From: Manduca sexta
Taxonomy: Eukaryota; Arthropoda; Insecta; Lepidoptera; Sphingidae
DNA: 64,000 nucleotides
Assembly: GCF_014839805.1 (NCBI RefSeq)
Contig: NC_051138.1
Location: forward strand, 12,646,983 to 12,710,982
Direction of reading: 5' to 3'
A program made the position numbers and the translations under genes. Shown in pieces: positions 33,004 through 43,905 of the stretch (positions within the stretch are counted from its first letter, which is position 1; every line of letters begins with the position of its first letter). The notes under the pieces are model-generated. The model worked only from the letters and a program-made list of their open reading frames with translations. It did no database searches and was not told where the DNA came from.

Positions 33004-35445
33004 TCAACTAACTTAAATTAAGAATTCCTTGCTGAGTCAAATACAAATCCACACTCCGATATCATAACTTGTACCCTCACTAATGTATAGATCGTGAGCT
33101 CAGACTTACCTCACTGTCACCTATCCTTCTCGCGTCAGGGTGTAACTCACTTACGGCTATTCAATTTGACGGGATATTTTTGAATCAATTTCGCGCTCGA
33201 CTTGCCACATTTCGTTCGCGGGAGTGCGTTGTTCGTGCGTATAGTTTTATGATACCACGAAAACGCCCCACGACGATAAAACCTAGGGAAAATGCGGCGG
33301 AAACATGCTTCGTCTTTATCTAATTTTTTTTTTTCAATTAATTTCGTGCGATTAAATTATTTTTTTACGATGTTGAATTAGATAATTATATACGTTTATC
33401 TAATTAGAATTAAGTCCAGTGTATTTTGTGTATACATTATGAATAGTTGAGGAAGTTATAATATACGTCTTAGGTAAAGTAGTGCTCAAGTTATGAGCCT
33501 GATATAAATCTACTGGGGTCATAAAGTAATAATTTCTAATAAGCCATAAAATGTGTCTACAACTTGCTCTTTTAAATACTTTATCAAGAATGAAGATGTA
33601 AGCCCGTCGTCAGCAACAATTGTGTAGTATTATTCTGTATTTCGTAGTGCTGCTCGCGGCGCCTTCTTCGTGAGTTATCTTTAAATAAATTTACTACTCT
33701 CCTTCCTTAATAACATAGAATAATCCCCGTATTTAATCCAGGATTTGGTTTCTTATATATACAATTTCATCCACATGCATACAGCAGTTTGAGGCTTAAA
33801 TTCTTACTAACATATAAACATCATATTAATAAGAATCAGGACAGTAAGGTTGTTGATTACAAATAACAGATTTAAATCACACGAATTTCCCGCCCCACAA
33901 AGCCATAGTTTATTCAAACTACACAGCATAAAATTAAAATTAAAATCTTTTAAGATAAAACAAATTTTAAAAAGTTTCATAATACCGCATACACAGCGAG
34001 GGCATTTAACAGCGCATTTCCGAAATCGCGGCGTGTTTTTCTCGCTGAACGCTCTACATTTTTCTCGCAGAACGCTCAACGCGACTCATAGTCGGTTGTT
34101 TATCCGTCTAATTAGCGAGCTCTTGCTGCCATACTGAGCCTAAAGTTGTCCAGCTGGGATTTTTATGGTAGTGTTTATTTAAGAGATATTATTTAATTTA
34201 TATTAATCTTGCTTTCCCTCCGAAAGAGGATTTTGGAACGCAACTGGTGCATGATAGGGTATGAACTAATTACCACATGCTCCACATCACACGCTCTGAG
34301 ATAAAGTCTGATATGATATCATTTTTTTTAACCAATTATTCTTATATCAACCAAAACTGTTTCCGAGTGACGCGATATATGTTTGTATTCATAAACAAAG
34401 GGGTCTCTCGTTTTAAACAAATTATAATTCTTCGTCGTATTTCTAATTGAGGCTTTTTAATATTTTATAAATTATTTATTTGGGTTGCTTAGTAAATAAT
34501 TAACTATACATTATATCATATACATATAGTCCATTGAAAAGTTACATTTGGGGTTGCGTTTTTTAGAGGACGCAATTTTATTTTTTTGAAGTGTAGGGGG
34601 GGTTAGTCTAAAGCTAAAACCAAGTTTGTGGGGTCGCCACCCTTGTCCCGCGGCCGCCATCTTGAAAATAGGGGTTGAAATGGTTTTTACGATGTATCTC
34701 TTAAACTATTTATCTGACAAAAAAAATGTATAAATATTTTTTGTTGCAAATTAAATTCTCTACAACTTTGGTCCGGTAACTTTTTGTCGTAGAACTATAA
34801 ATAAAAAAGTTATAAGCGAAAATGTTAAGAAATTCAATGTTAAGCAATGTCCATTGCAACGTCATCAGAACGTGTGTTTATAAGGTTCATAATACTTTTT
34901 TTGTACTCTCATTACGTACAACACAAACCCGCGGTTGTCGGCTTGTACTCGAATTACTTGGATCCTGAATCGCTTTGGCACAGATGAAGCAATTGTTTTT
35001 TATTTTTTTTTGCCGATACATTACGTTCAAATCTCAAAACAAATTTGTATTTCCAATCCAAAATACGAAAAGCATCAGAATATAGCAAAGCGCAAAACAA
35101 AGGTGACAGCCAGTCGCAAACGTTCAGACAATATTATTATCAGAACAATATCGCGCTTTAAGCCTTATCTACGGATATTCATTGGATAACAATACAGGTC
35201 ATCGGTGCCAGGACAAATATTTGGGCCTTTTATCCATTTAAGTATTGTTTGCGGGGTATATTTCATAGCCACCGTGGCTTTGACGTTGGGAATGTTTGAC
35301 TTTGAGCTATCATTTCGCTTTGTATTCGCAATACATTGTGCAAATAATACCCAATGTTTACGGGCTTCGTTACGGGACAGGACATGCGTTATTATTGAAG
35401 TTTGTTCAGTAGTCTTTGGTTATCAGATGTAATAAACAGTGCACG
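33004..35445. other. Mostly unassigned; probable repeat at 34540-34905
   Basis: 33170-33310 and 34000-34140 are CG-richer patches. 34036-34082 contains two near-identical 23-base units (TTTTTCTCGCTGAACGCTC). 34540-34905 looks like a dispersed repeat (GGGGTCGCCACCC, GCGGCCGCCATCTTG, CTACAACTTTGGTCCGGTAA) but has no partner here. ORFs at 33850-34137, 34935-35189 and 35205-35432 lack recognised domains. Confidence 0.35.
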
Positions 35446-35778
35446 TGTTTACGAGTACGACTACCGCGCTGAGGTCGAGAGTTCGAATCCCGGGTCGAGC
35501 CAAAATAATTGTGAGTGCGTTTTTCCATTTTAAAAATTACTCAGTTCTAGCTCAGAGTCTGAAAGTTTACGCGGTCATGCCCCCGTGCCTCGGAAAAGCA
35601 AGTAAAGCTGTTGATTCTGCGCCTGATCTCTCTCCGGTCATGTCTGATTTGCCGTCTCACCGAACTATAAGAGTGAAGGAACAGAGAGTGCGCCTGTGTA
35701 TTGCGCACAAACTTGTACACTATAATATCTGATCTCCATTATAATTGGCCGCCGTGGCCTAAATTCGGCTAGGAAAGA
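35446..35778 (+). mobile_element. SINE-3, near full length
   Basis: Head GTTTACGAGTACGACTACCG, box B AGTTCGAATCCCGG, body CTCTCCGGTCATGTCTGAT, CTATAAGAGTGAAGGAACAG, end ATTGGCCGCCGTGGCC. The best-preserved copy of this family. The 97-codon ORF is a repeat frame. Confidence 0.8.
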
Positions 35779-36084
35779 CTCACTAATTATAAAATTGTCA
35801 CATAATCCTTTTACGCTCAACAATAAAGTATAAAAAAAAAAATACACACACAGTTAACAATATTAGGCATACGATGGATTCGTTACATTACGTGTAGTAA
35901 AAGGGTACCAGCTCAGTATACGCCGTTAAACAGCACTGATTTTCAGCTGTACCCCACAATTATAGCACAACAAATCTTTTTTGAGCGAAACATTTAAAAA
36001 CAACAAATCTAAAAGATCAACAAATTCTGAAATCGGCTGAGCGGTCTGAGTATACTGAATAACCGTCACACAATTTATTTATTT

Positions 36085-36250
36085 ATAGCTTTTGCACGCG
36101 ACTCTACCTGCGTGAATGAGTTTTCCGGGATTAAAAGTAGTCTATGTCCTTTCTAGAGACTTAAACTCAAAACTCCTCGAGTTGTTTTTGAGTTTATCGC
36201 TTTGAAATAGACAAACAGATGCAGTTTGGGACTTTGTTTTATAATATTAT
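36085..36250 (-). mobile_element. Helitron 3'-end fragment
   Basis: Reversed terminus ATAGCTTTTGCACGCGACTC followed by TTTTCCGGGATTAAAAGTAG and GGGACTTTGTTTTATAATAT. It stops where the next Helitron copy begins, so two 3' ends lie in tandem in the same orientation. Confidence 0.65.
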
Positions 36251-36251
36251 A

Positions 36252-36720
36252 CTAGCTTATGCTCGTGACTTTGCGTGCTTGAAGGAGTTTTCTGGGATAA
36301 AACCTGGGAAGGTTTCCAGGGTCTTAAACTATCTTCATATCAAATTTCATAAAAATCCGTTCATTATATTTTGAAAAAATCGATAACATACAGACAGACA
36401 GAATGGTACTTTTTCTTAGAATATGTATAGATTTTTTTAAACTTTTTAAGAGGACTAATTACGTCATACGTGTTTGTTGCGTAACATTAAGCGTTTAAGT
36501 AGCGCATGCAATTGAAGCTCTCAAATGAAATAAAGATTCCCCGTTTTTTCATTACTGCTCCACTCCCATTGGTCATGGCGTGATGTTATATAGTCTATAG
36601 CCTTCCTCGATAAATGGGCTATCGAATATTAAAAAAAATGTTCAATTCAAATTAGTTGTTCCTGAGATAAGCGCGTTCAAACAAACAAACAAACTCTTCA
36701 GTGTTGTATTATAATAAAAA
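36252..36720 (-). mobile_element. Non-autonomous Helitron with a single 123-bp-type unit
   Basis: Reversed terminus CTAGCTTATGCTCGTGACTT at 36252, then CTTTTTAAGAGGACTAATTA, one unit (TTACTGCTCCACTCCCATTG... TAGTTGTTCCTGAGATAAGC), GCGCGTTCAAAC and a CAAA run. The 5'-TC end is decayed. It is a relative of the array elements at 7771 and 56887 before, or without, array expansion. Confidence 0.75.
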
Positions 36721-37662
36721 ATCAAAGACCTTACCAAAGCATAACAAAGAATAGTCTGTGACTTCTGACCTGATAAAATAATAAAAAAAAAACACGACCA
36801 TTCTCCATAGAATTCTTGCATCAGAACCCAAATAAATTGTCCAATCATTTTGTTTTACTATAAGAGGTAACGTAATAGCCTCAAAATTAGTCTCAAATTG
36901 CCTTGAAACCATAAAAATGAACGAGCAACACAAAAGCTCTTTTAAATTCAATGTAATAAGGTAAGAAAATTGGCTAATGGAATTATTCAATGGAATATTA
37001 AATTAATTAATTATTCCTGTAAAATACTGGAAAATATCCGAGAATTACCTTTGAGACGTCGCCTCTTATAGATTTAACTACATAATTTTTTTTTTTATAG
37101 TTCGTGGATTGTGTAATTCATTCGTTTTGTGGACAGAATATAATTTTACAGTTTACTTTATCGGGAGCAAAGTTTAATTTCGAACAACCCTTTAATACAA
37201 ACAACATAAAGCTGCGTGCAGATGATTGAGCGCGAATGTCTAATCACAGAATAGTGATATTATCTCACTGTTTATAAAAAAATAAATAGTTTAAGAAACA
37301 TAGTATTTTACTCGGAATAAAAAAAACATTTAAATAGACTCTTTCGTCTGCTCTACAACTCGCCCATAGTTCAACTCCATGATGTTTAGATTGAGCTAAA
37401 TCTACCATTCCCGTTTTTTCGAACCTGATAATTAATTTGTTTTAATCATTCCTCATTCCAGTAATACAGGCGATAAGAGGGTAATTATCGAATAATAAGG
37501 AAAGTGCGAATGCATAATTTTGAAGGTATTTTTTTCGCCAGTTAATTACAATATTCAAGCACTGTAGTATTTAAGAATATTGTTGCCAGTGTAATAACCG
37601 GACAATTAAAAAAAATATATATTCTTCATACCCAGTAATTATTGAGCATTTTGAATTTTTTT
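36721..37662. other. Unassigned AT-rich interval
   Basis: Nothing recognised. The 93-codon minus ORF at 36709-36990 begins on the Helitron edge and has no domain. Confidence 0.35.
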
Positions 37663-37915
37663 AAAGACCGTCAAAGTTACTCCAATGCACTGCACGATGT
37701 TAAGCGGATTGGGGTCCAATAATAATAATCCAATATGTCGACTTACGAGAAATGATTACCCCTCGACAGTTGATACAATTATGCCGGCCTGTTGAAACCG
37801 GATATACACAATCCGATCCCGGAAGGCGACTCATTACGTGGGTCACTGTGGCGGACTTTTACATCTTGTACGGTGGTCGCTATGCGGGCGGATATAAAAT
37901 ATACCCTATCACCAA
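37663..37915 (-). mobile_element. A-tailed element family V
   Basis: Reversed: TTTTTTTAAAG tail, GTTACTCCAATGCACTGCAC, GGGGTCCAATAA, TACCCCTCGACAG, TATGCCGGCCTGTTG, GTACGGTGGTCGCTATGCGG, ATATACCCTATCACC. Overlapping ORFs of 79 and 96 codons are repeat frames. Confidence 0.7.
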
Positions 37916-38379
37916 CAACACTGTGTTTCAAATTGATGAGCGTAACACCATGGACTTCCTTTTCAAAGCTGTGTGTAGCATTAATACCTAATATTTATAA
38001 GGCAGTTGTAACACTTATGATTAGATTATGGCGTTCATTTCTTCACCCAAAAATTTTGTTTAAAAAAATGCTTAAATTATAAGAGCTAAGTATATTACCC
38101 ACATAGTCTACACACCACTTTATATGAAGCACCACAACGCCTAGCCACCCTCGTCGAGCCAAAATGGCGTGCCATATGATTGATTACATTTTTTTTTGTC
38201 TCGTTCAACATTTTATTGAAATTGATGGCTCGTTCGGCATTTGATAATAAACTTCAAACAATTTGCTAATCGTATTGACGTTGTAATTGTGTTTCATTTC
38301 AATATCAAAAAAGCTATCAGGATGAAATGAATCACTTTTTGATCGTGACACGGTAAAGTGTTTATAATAACTTGATGTA
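37916..38379. other. Unassigned interval
   Basis: Plain AT-rich sequence between two A-tailed elements. Confidence 0.35.
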
Positions 38380-38690
38380 CTGGTGGTAGGTCTCTCATAT
38401 GTGAGAGTCCGCCTATGTAGGTACCACCGCAATGTTTATTACTACCGCTAAGCAGCAGTGTCTAGTCACTGTTGTGTTCCGTTTTGAAGGACATTGTAGC
38501 CAGTGTAACTACTGGATATAATGAGACTTAACATCTCACGTCTCAGAATGACGAACGCTGTGGAATACCAAACAATACTTTGTATTTCAAGGTAATTGGA
38601 TGGTGTTTCGACTGTTTATGGGCGGTCGTATCGCTTACCATTAGGTGAACGCCAAGCTCGTCAGGTCATTCAAAGAAATAAAAAAAAAAT
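38380..38690 (+). mobile_element. A-tailed element family C, full length
   Basis: Starts CTGGTGGTAGG, then the perfect hairpin CTCTCA-TATG-TGAGAG, and TACCACC pairing back to GGTGGTA. The body has CATTGTAGCCAGTGTAACTA, GGATGGTGTTTCGACTG and GGCGGTCGTATCGC, and the end is AAGCTCGTCAGGTCATTC with a poly-A run. It is a common lepidopteran A-tailed repeat type as I recall it; no coding is present. Confidence 0.75.
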
Positions 38691-41107
38691 GTAACTAGAC
38701 TTTAGTGTAGTGATATTGTCGAAAACAATCATTTTCAAAAATTCCTTTCAGAGTACCTTTTTCGGTAAATTATAATTAAGTAGGAATTAATTATATTCCT
38801 TTCAAAAGAAAGATTAATTATAAAGTAATTTTGAAACGAGGTCTGAGTGAAATTTTACCTTAATTTAATCGAGGCGACTGCCCAGATAGTCGTAGCGATG
38901 GATATACAAGCCTTGTGAATGGTCTGGCCAGAGTTGTGAGGTTCGGCCTCCACGTTACATGAGGCTTTATTATATTTCCGGTGACTATTAGCGGCAGTCT
39001 GGGACCGTGATATGCAACGTTGTTAGGGTTTATTACATTACTTTGACGATAAGTTCCTCTTGCTTAATAATGGATAGTTAAAGTTGACTGTAATTAAGTA
39101 AGTGCATCAAAATAGGTTTAGAATTTTATCGTGTATTTTATATAAAAAAAAAATAGTACAGTTGTAAAATTGCAATACATAACTTTGAATTTTCAAGCGA
39201 CCTATAACTCAGTCCACCCCGTGACCGTAAAGGCTACATAGTCTTCGACACGTCAGGAGAAAATTAAAATGCAAAAATCGCGATAAAACCCGAAATCTAC
39301 TTTTATTTTGACATCTTACATTCACGTAAGCATAATAAATTAATAAGTAAGTTACATTTTATAATGTAACTTCGTCACATTATAAATGTGTTTCGTATTT
39401 AAATATTTTTCGAAATAAACTCAGCATACGACAAAGCTTCGTATATCAGAACTAAAAAAAAACACAAACGACTTAACCACCGAGCGTATCAATTTAAAAC
39501 GCGAGTTCCATATGTAACGAAATCATTCTGAACAGAAATATTCAAATTACCTGACGTACACACAACCAAATCCTAATCAACAAACAAATTTGATTTCTTA
39601 AAACTGCTTGACCATGATTTAATTTTATTGTTATTACACTCGATTTAAAATGAGCTAAATAATCAACCGGTTACGATAGTCAAGTACCAACGTGTACCCT
39701 CCAGCGTCCTCTCAATCCGAGCAAAGGGTTACGTAGCAACGCATCTGAGGGGCTTCCCTCCGACGAGCCTGGTGGGGCTTCTTCGAGTAATGAACGAAGG
39801 TACCCTTGTTTATGGGGTAATGGGCAAAGTCCAATTGAAAACTGGGAAGTTTGTAGTTGTTCTTTTAATACGTTATTTACGGCTTCTGTAAAAGCGACTT
39901 GCCAATTTGTTTAAATGGACTTTTAAATGCTGCGCAGTTTTTATACAACTCATCATCTATTTTATTTGTGAACCTGCAGCCATTAAAACGAAAAAGTAAT
40001 ACCACAGGACGGTTGAATATTCATTTTCATATTTATAATATTAACATGGATAAATTTTTAAACACCAAATAAATATTATTTACGACCACTACATGAAATT
40101 AAACAAAACAGACAATACTATAGCATTAAAACTTAAAATGTACACGGCGTTTTGTAGCAAAAGCACGAAGGCGGCAACTCCCAATAAAATAGCAGCTTGC
40201 AATCACAATCTCGAGGGATTGCAGGCAACAATCAATCCGTTGCTGGAAAGTAATTTACTTTTCCCGCCTTGTAAATAAGTATCAAACGTGGACGCCAAAG
40301 CATTCCGAGCGAGACCCTGGGGCTTGGAACAAAATGAACTGGTGGCGAACTTAAGTTGTTTTTTCACATTTCCAATGTGATTGTCCGCGAGCGTGTTTTG
40401 CGCTTGACTTTTGAAACAAAGAAATTTGTCTGCATGATGTTGCGATTTGTTTGTGAGCGTGTTTTGTGTTTGATGGAACATCCATGTCGTTATTGCTGCT
40501 CGAAGTTACTATTGGAATTCTCTATTTGAATATTAACTTACTTTGAACGAAGTGTGTATCCTACAGTGTACATACTTTGCATTAACCTACATAGTAATTC
40601 CAACGGAAACCAACCCTTGAATGTTTTTATTATATTATTTTATAAATTTGAATTCTGAACGTATTTTTGTATTATAGGCATCAACTCTATCTGGAAATGA
40701 GTGGAATATATGTTTGTAACTCCTCTCTGTACTTCTCTTCTTCTTCTGCTTCTCTGACCTTTTATTTATATAAATTGCGAATAAAGACTACTCACGGCCG
40801 TTTACAATAAACGATCCCAATCTTAAGATCAGAATCTTAGTCTACAATCCGATCCCTAAGTTAAACCTCGTAAATAAGTTAGTTGTAAGCATGTCAAAAA
40901 TCTATTTTCTGATTGGTTCATTCCTTCAGTAGATCAAATCCATTGAATTGTTTATTAAACAAAAGTTAGTGCTCCCCGAGATTCGCCTAGTTACACTGCC
41001 TGTTGTCATAAAATACTTACCACTGTCAATCTTAGCTTACAGGACTTGCGTTGGTGGATGTGAGGGCGGGATAATTTTAAACTAGCCACGAGCCCGGTTC
41101 GAGTTTC
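38691..41107. other. Mostly unassigned interval
   Basis: 39349-39372 is a perfect 10-bp hairpin (AAGTTACATT-TTAT-AATGTAACTT). 39690-39800 and 40140-40470 are GC-richer unique stretches. 40850-40965 (CATGTCAAAAATCTATTTTC, TGATTGGTTCATTCC) has a diverged partner at 55485-55580. The 92- and 61-codon ORFs near 40.2 kb have no domains. Confidence 0.35.
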
Positions 41108-41286
41108 AGGAGCCTTATTCTCTATACTACAGGTTATGTTGCCAGTGCATAACAAACACGTAACGCACCTCATCGCGTTTAAGACAATAGATATAGGCAC
41201 ACATAATACCATTCCACGGTAATTTCACGATGATAACATAACGCGGCCGTGTTACGAGTTTTCAATTTAATATAGAATAAATTCCT
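41108..41286 (+). mobile_element. MITE family D, copy 1
   Basis: GGAGCCTTATTCTCTATACT to TATAGAATAAATTCC, with internal AACACGTAACGCACCTCATC and ATACCATTCCACGGTAATTT, CGGCCGTGTTACG. Short inverted ends (CCTTATTCT / AGAATAA). A direct second copy follows 365 bp downstream. Confidence 0.65.
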
Positions 41287-41651
41287 TATAGGCTAATGAA
41301 ATTCCAAAACTCTTTTAGTGTTTTTTTACTTACAAAGGAATCCGTGTTAGAATTATCAAGCTTTCATAGTTATCGGTTGAAGGTAAGTTATATCTATCGG
41401 TCAAACAATAATTAAGTTGTAACTCATAATTATTACATGAATCCGAACAAAGACTCGGTTAGTATACACTACACTTCATATCCTTTGCTTGTCGTTCTTA
41501 TGTTTAAGAGATCATTTAGTGCTCGCAAGCAATGATATTTTAAGAAATAAATATTCACCATTAGTACATACAATCTGAACATTCCAAATTATTCAAATCG
41601 AATCGTTATCGTACTATGCGCTAATGAAGAATACTAGCCGTTTTAATTTCT

Positions 41652-41832
41652 GCAGGGGCCTTATTCTCTATCCCGCACGTTATTTGAACAGTGTGTAACA
41701 AGCACGTAACACAACGCATCATGTTTAAGACTATAGAAATTTGGCTTACAGAATACCATTCCACGCACATTTCTCGAAGATAACATAACACGGCCGCGTT
41801 ACGCGTTTACACTATCATACAGAATAAGGGCC
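41652..41832 (+). mobile_element. MITE family D, copy 2
   Basis: GGGGCCTTATTCTCTATCCC to CATACAGAATAAGGGCCC with the same interior as 41108-41286. The inverted ends are better preserved (GGCCTTATTCT / AGAATAAGGGCC). Confidence 0.7.
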
Positions 41833-41897
41833 CAGTTCGTATTTGTTCAGATACGTTGGCTCTTTTATATTCCATCTGAATGTGAAGAACATGTAGG

Positions 41898-42122
41898 TTT
41901 TTTTTTTGCACGGCAATGTAATCCCATTGCACCTGATGGTATGTGGAGTGCGGTCCAATAGAATGTCGACAGACTAGAGATTATTACCCCTCGACAGTCG
42001 ATACAATTGTGCCGGCCTGTTGGTTGGATATACACAGTCTGATCTCGGAACGCGAGACACTTACGTGGCTCGCTGTGCCGGGTTTTAGCACCTTGTGTAC
42101 GGTGGTCGCTATCCGAGCGAAA
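41898..42122 (-). mobile_element. A-tailed element family V
   Basis: Reversed: poly-T 41898-41907, CGGCAATGTAATCCCATTGC, ACCTGATGGTATGTGGAGTG, TACCCCTCGACAG, TGTGCCGGCCTGTTG, GTGTACGGTGGTCGCTATCC. The head hairpin is truncated. It explains the 118-, 81- and 70-codon ORFs here. Confidence 0.7.
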
Positions 42123-43787
42123 AGATTGCCCACAACTATAGGTAATAAGAATAATGGCACCAGATACCTTTGCAATTTGCAACCATAAAAATACACTAGC
42201 TGTCATCCAATCCAAATCCATCCAATATTAGCAATTTCTGAGCTGCATTCATATGCATAAAATGTGGATGAAACGCATCATCGCTGTAAATCCGTCGTGG
42301 TATCATCCATAATATGCAGTTAATCTTTATAGGATTGGATTCAAATGCATTCGCGTTAATGTCGATTCCTTTTTGCCCTGACATTATGACTAGCCAAAGT
42401 GGACACAATGAGGCAGTAAGAGGAGTTATTAAAAAAGCTGTGTCTACTAGAAATCTTTTTTGAGAAACCGGTGCATTATTTATGAAGATAATATTTTTAT
42501 CTAAATTCACATATTTTGGAAATAATACAGCAAAAAATTACCAATTTACACAAAGAGTCTTTGTGCCAATTAATCTTGTGTTGCTTTTGTTTCTAGTCCA
42601 GCGGAAAACTATGTGATGGAGTTTATTAATAATAATTCGAACAATTCTAACTTCACAAAGAGCATGATTTTCCACTAAAAGAGCTACGCCAAATGCAAAT
42701 AAAAAAATGTGTATTAAATAATCAGTGACGTAATCAAAGACACGTTTGTAGTCCTCGTGCTTTTCTTAATGAATATCAGCCCCTCAAAGTGAACGAAAGG
42801 AAACGAACGAACAAACGAGTATTCGGATCCGAATGAGAGTTAATAAACGCGTTGACAAGTTAACGAATAAAAAAATGTTTCAATAAAGAACCGTAAAACA
42901 CTGTATTTTCCTTCTCTCTCCCACCAGCCCTTCACTACCACTGCATAATTTTATATTTATGATACAATTTAAACTCAAAGCGTCCATAAAAAACGACAAA
43001 TGCGAGACATTACCGCTTGCTTTATTAAAAAATATTAACATTTTAAAGAATGCCTCTCCGCTCGTAAATTAGAAACAGCAAGGCGTTGTTGGAAATGTTT
43101 TTATGAAATACCATCGCGATGGGAGTACATAGCCCCATGTACCAGTTTATTTGGACCAATTCCAAAAAACTTCATAAGCTGAACTTGTACGGGCATCTGT
43201 AGAGTGCGCGACGGGGCTAAGTGAAAAGTTAGCGTTCAAATTACATTTGCGCCAAAGAAAAAAGTATATTTTTGGCGTTCGCCCGTGTTAAGAATGTAAG
43301 AGGCTTAAAATAACAAAATTTCGACTTTTTCTTATCTCGCGTGAAAGTTTTTTTTCATTCGTGCGAATCGCGAAATCTTCAAATGCGACGCGGTTTGATA
43401 TCGAACGAAGGTGCGTAATCGCCGCTTATGTACAGGTGGCTCCGTTTTTCACAACTTTATGCAAAATAGTATTCAAATTTAATATCCGAGGGCTGCAGGT
43501 ATTATGTTTTATAAATTAGTTTGAGACGCTCTTAAGTTGTGTAGGTATGACCTCGCTTTCTTGTTGAATTACTTTTACTTGTGTCCGATACGGTCGATCA
43601 ATATTTTCGTACAGTCTGTATCGTGTTATTTATAAATTAGTAATGGCAGCCTCTATTAAGTAAAGTAGTATTTGACGCCAATAATTTTAGGGTAGCAAAA
43701 TAACATGGTCAAACTTGAACCTAACGTTTGCAATAAAATTTTGTTTATACAAGTAATACATACGTATTATATATACTATATACTATT
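42123..43787. other. Interval with unrecognised minus-strand open frames
   Basis: Two minus-strand open frames at 42196-42510 and 42538-42765 have no repeat partner in the window and are discussed in the findings. 43180-43460 is a CG-richer unique stretch. No gene is demonstrated. Confidence 0.3.
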
Positions 43788-43840
43788 GTTACAATAAAAA
43801 ATATTTGTCACGAGTATCCATAAGATTATCAACTTTTTGC

Positions 43841-43905
43841 TATAAAAGGGCTGCTCATCGAATCGCTCAGTCAGTCGTCCATCAGCTCTCGAAGCGTTCG
43901 GTTGT
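43841..43905 (+). promoter_or_regulatory. Candidate core promoter: TATA box, Inr and DPE
   Basis: TATAAAAG at 43841-43848, arthropod initiator TCAGTC at 43871-43876 (A+1 = 43873, 32 bases after the first T of the TATA box), and GGTTGT at 43900-43905, which is position +28 to +33 and fits the RGWYVT downstream promoter element. A second TCAGT overlaps at 43867. Downstream, GCATGTTTATAAGTAAAT offers an ATG and a possible donor (ATAA|GTAAAT), the layout of genes with a tiny first coding exon; no second exon was found. A solo LTR is an alternative, because AATAAA repeats follow at about 43950. Confidence 0.4.

Noticed and set aside
38380..38430. HDV-like ribozyme at the family C head
   Set aside because: A 7-bp outer stem is present, but the inner loop (TATG) cannot make the P1.1 pairing and no P2/P4 partner was evident by eye.
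41865..42221. 118-codon minus ORF and overlapping 81- and 70-codon ORFs
   Set aside because: They lie on an A-tailed family V copy; comparable frames appear in other V copies at 37752 and 46021.
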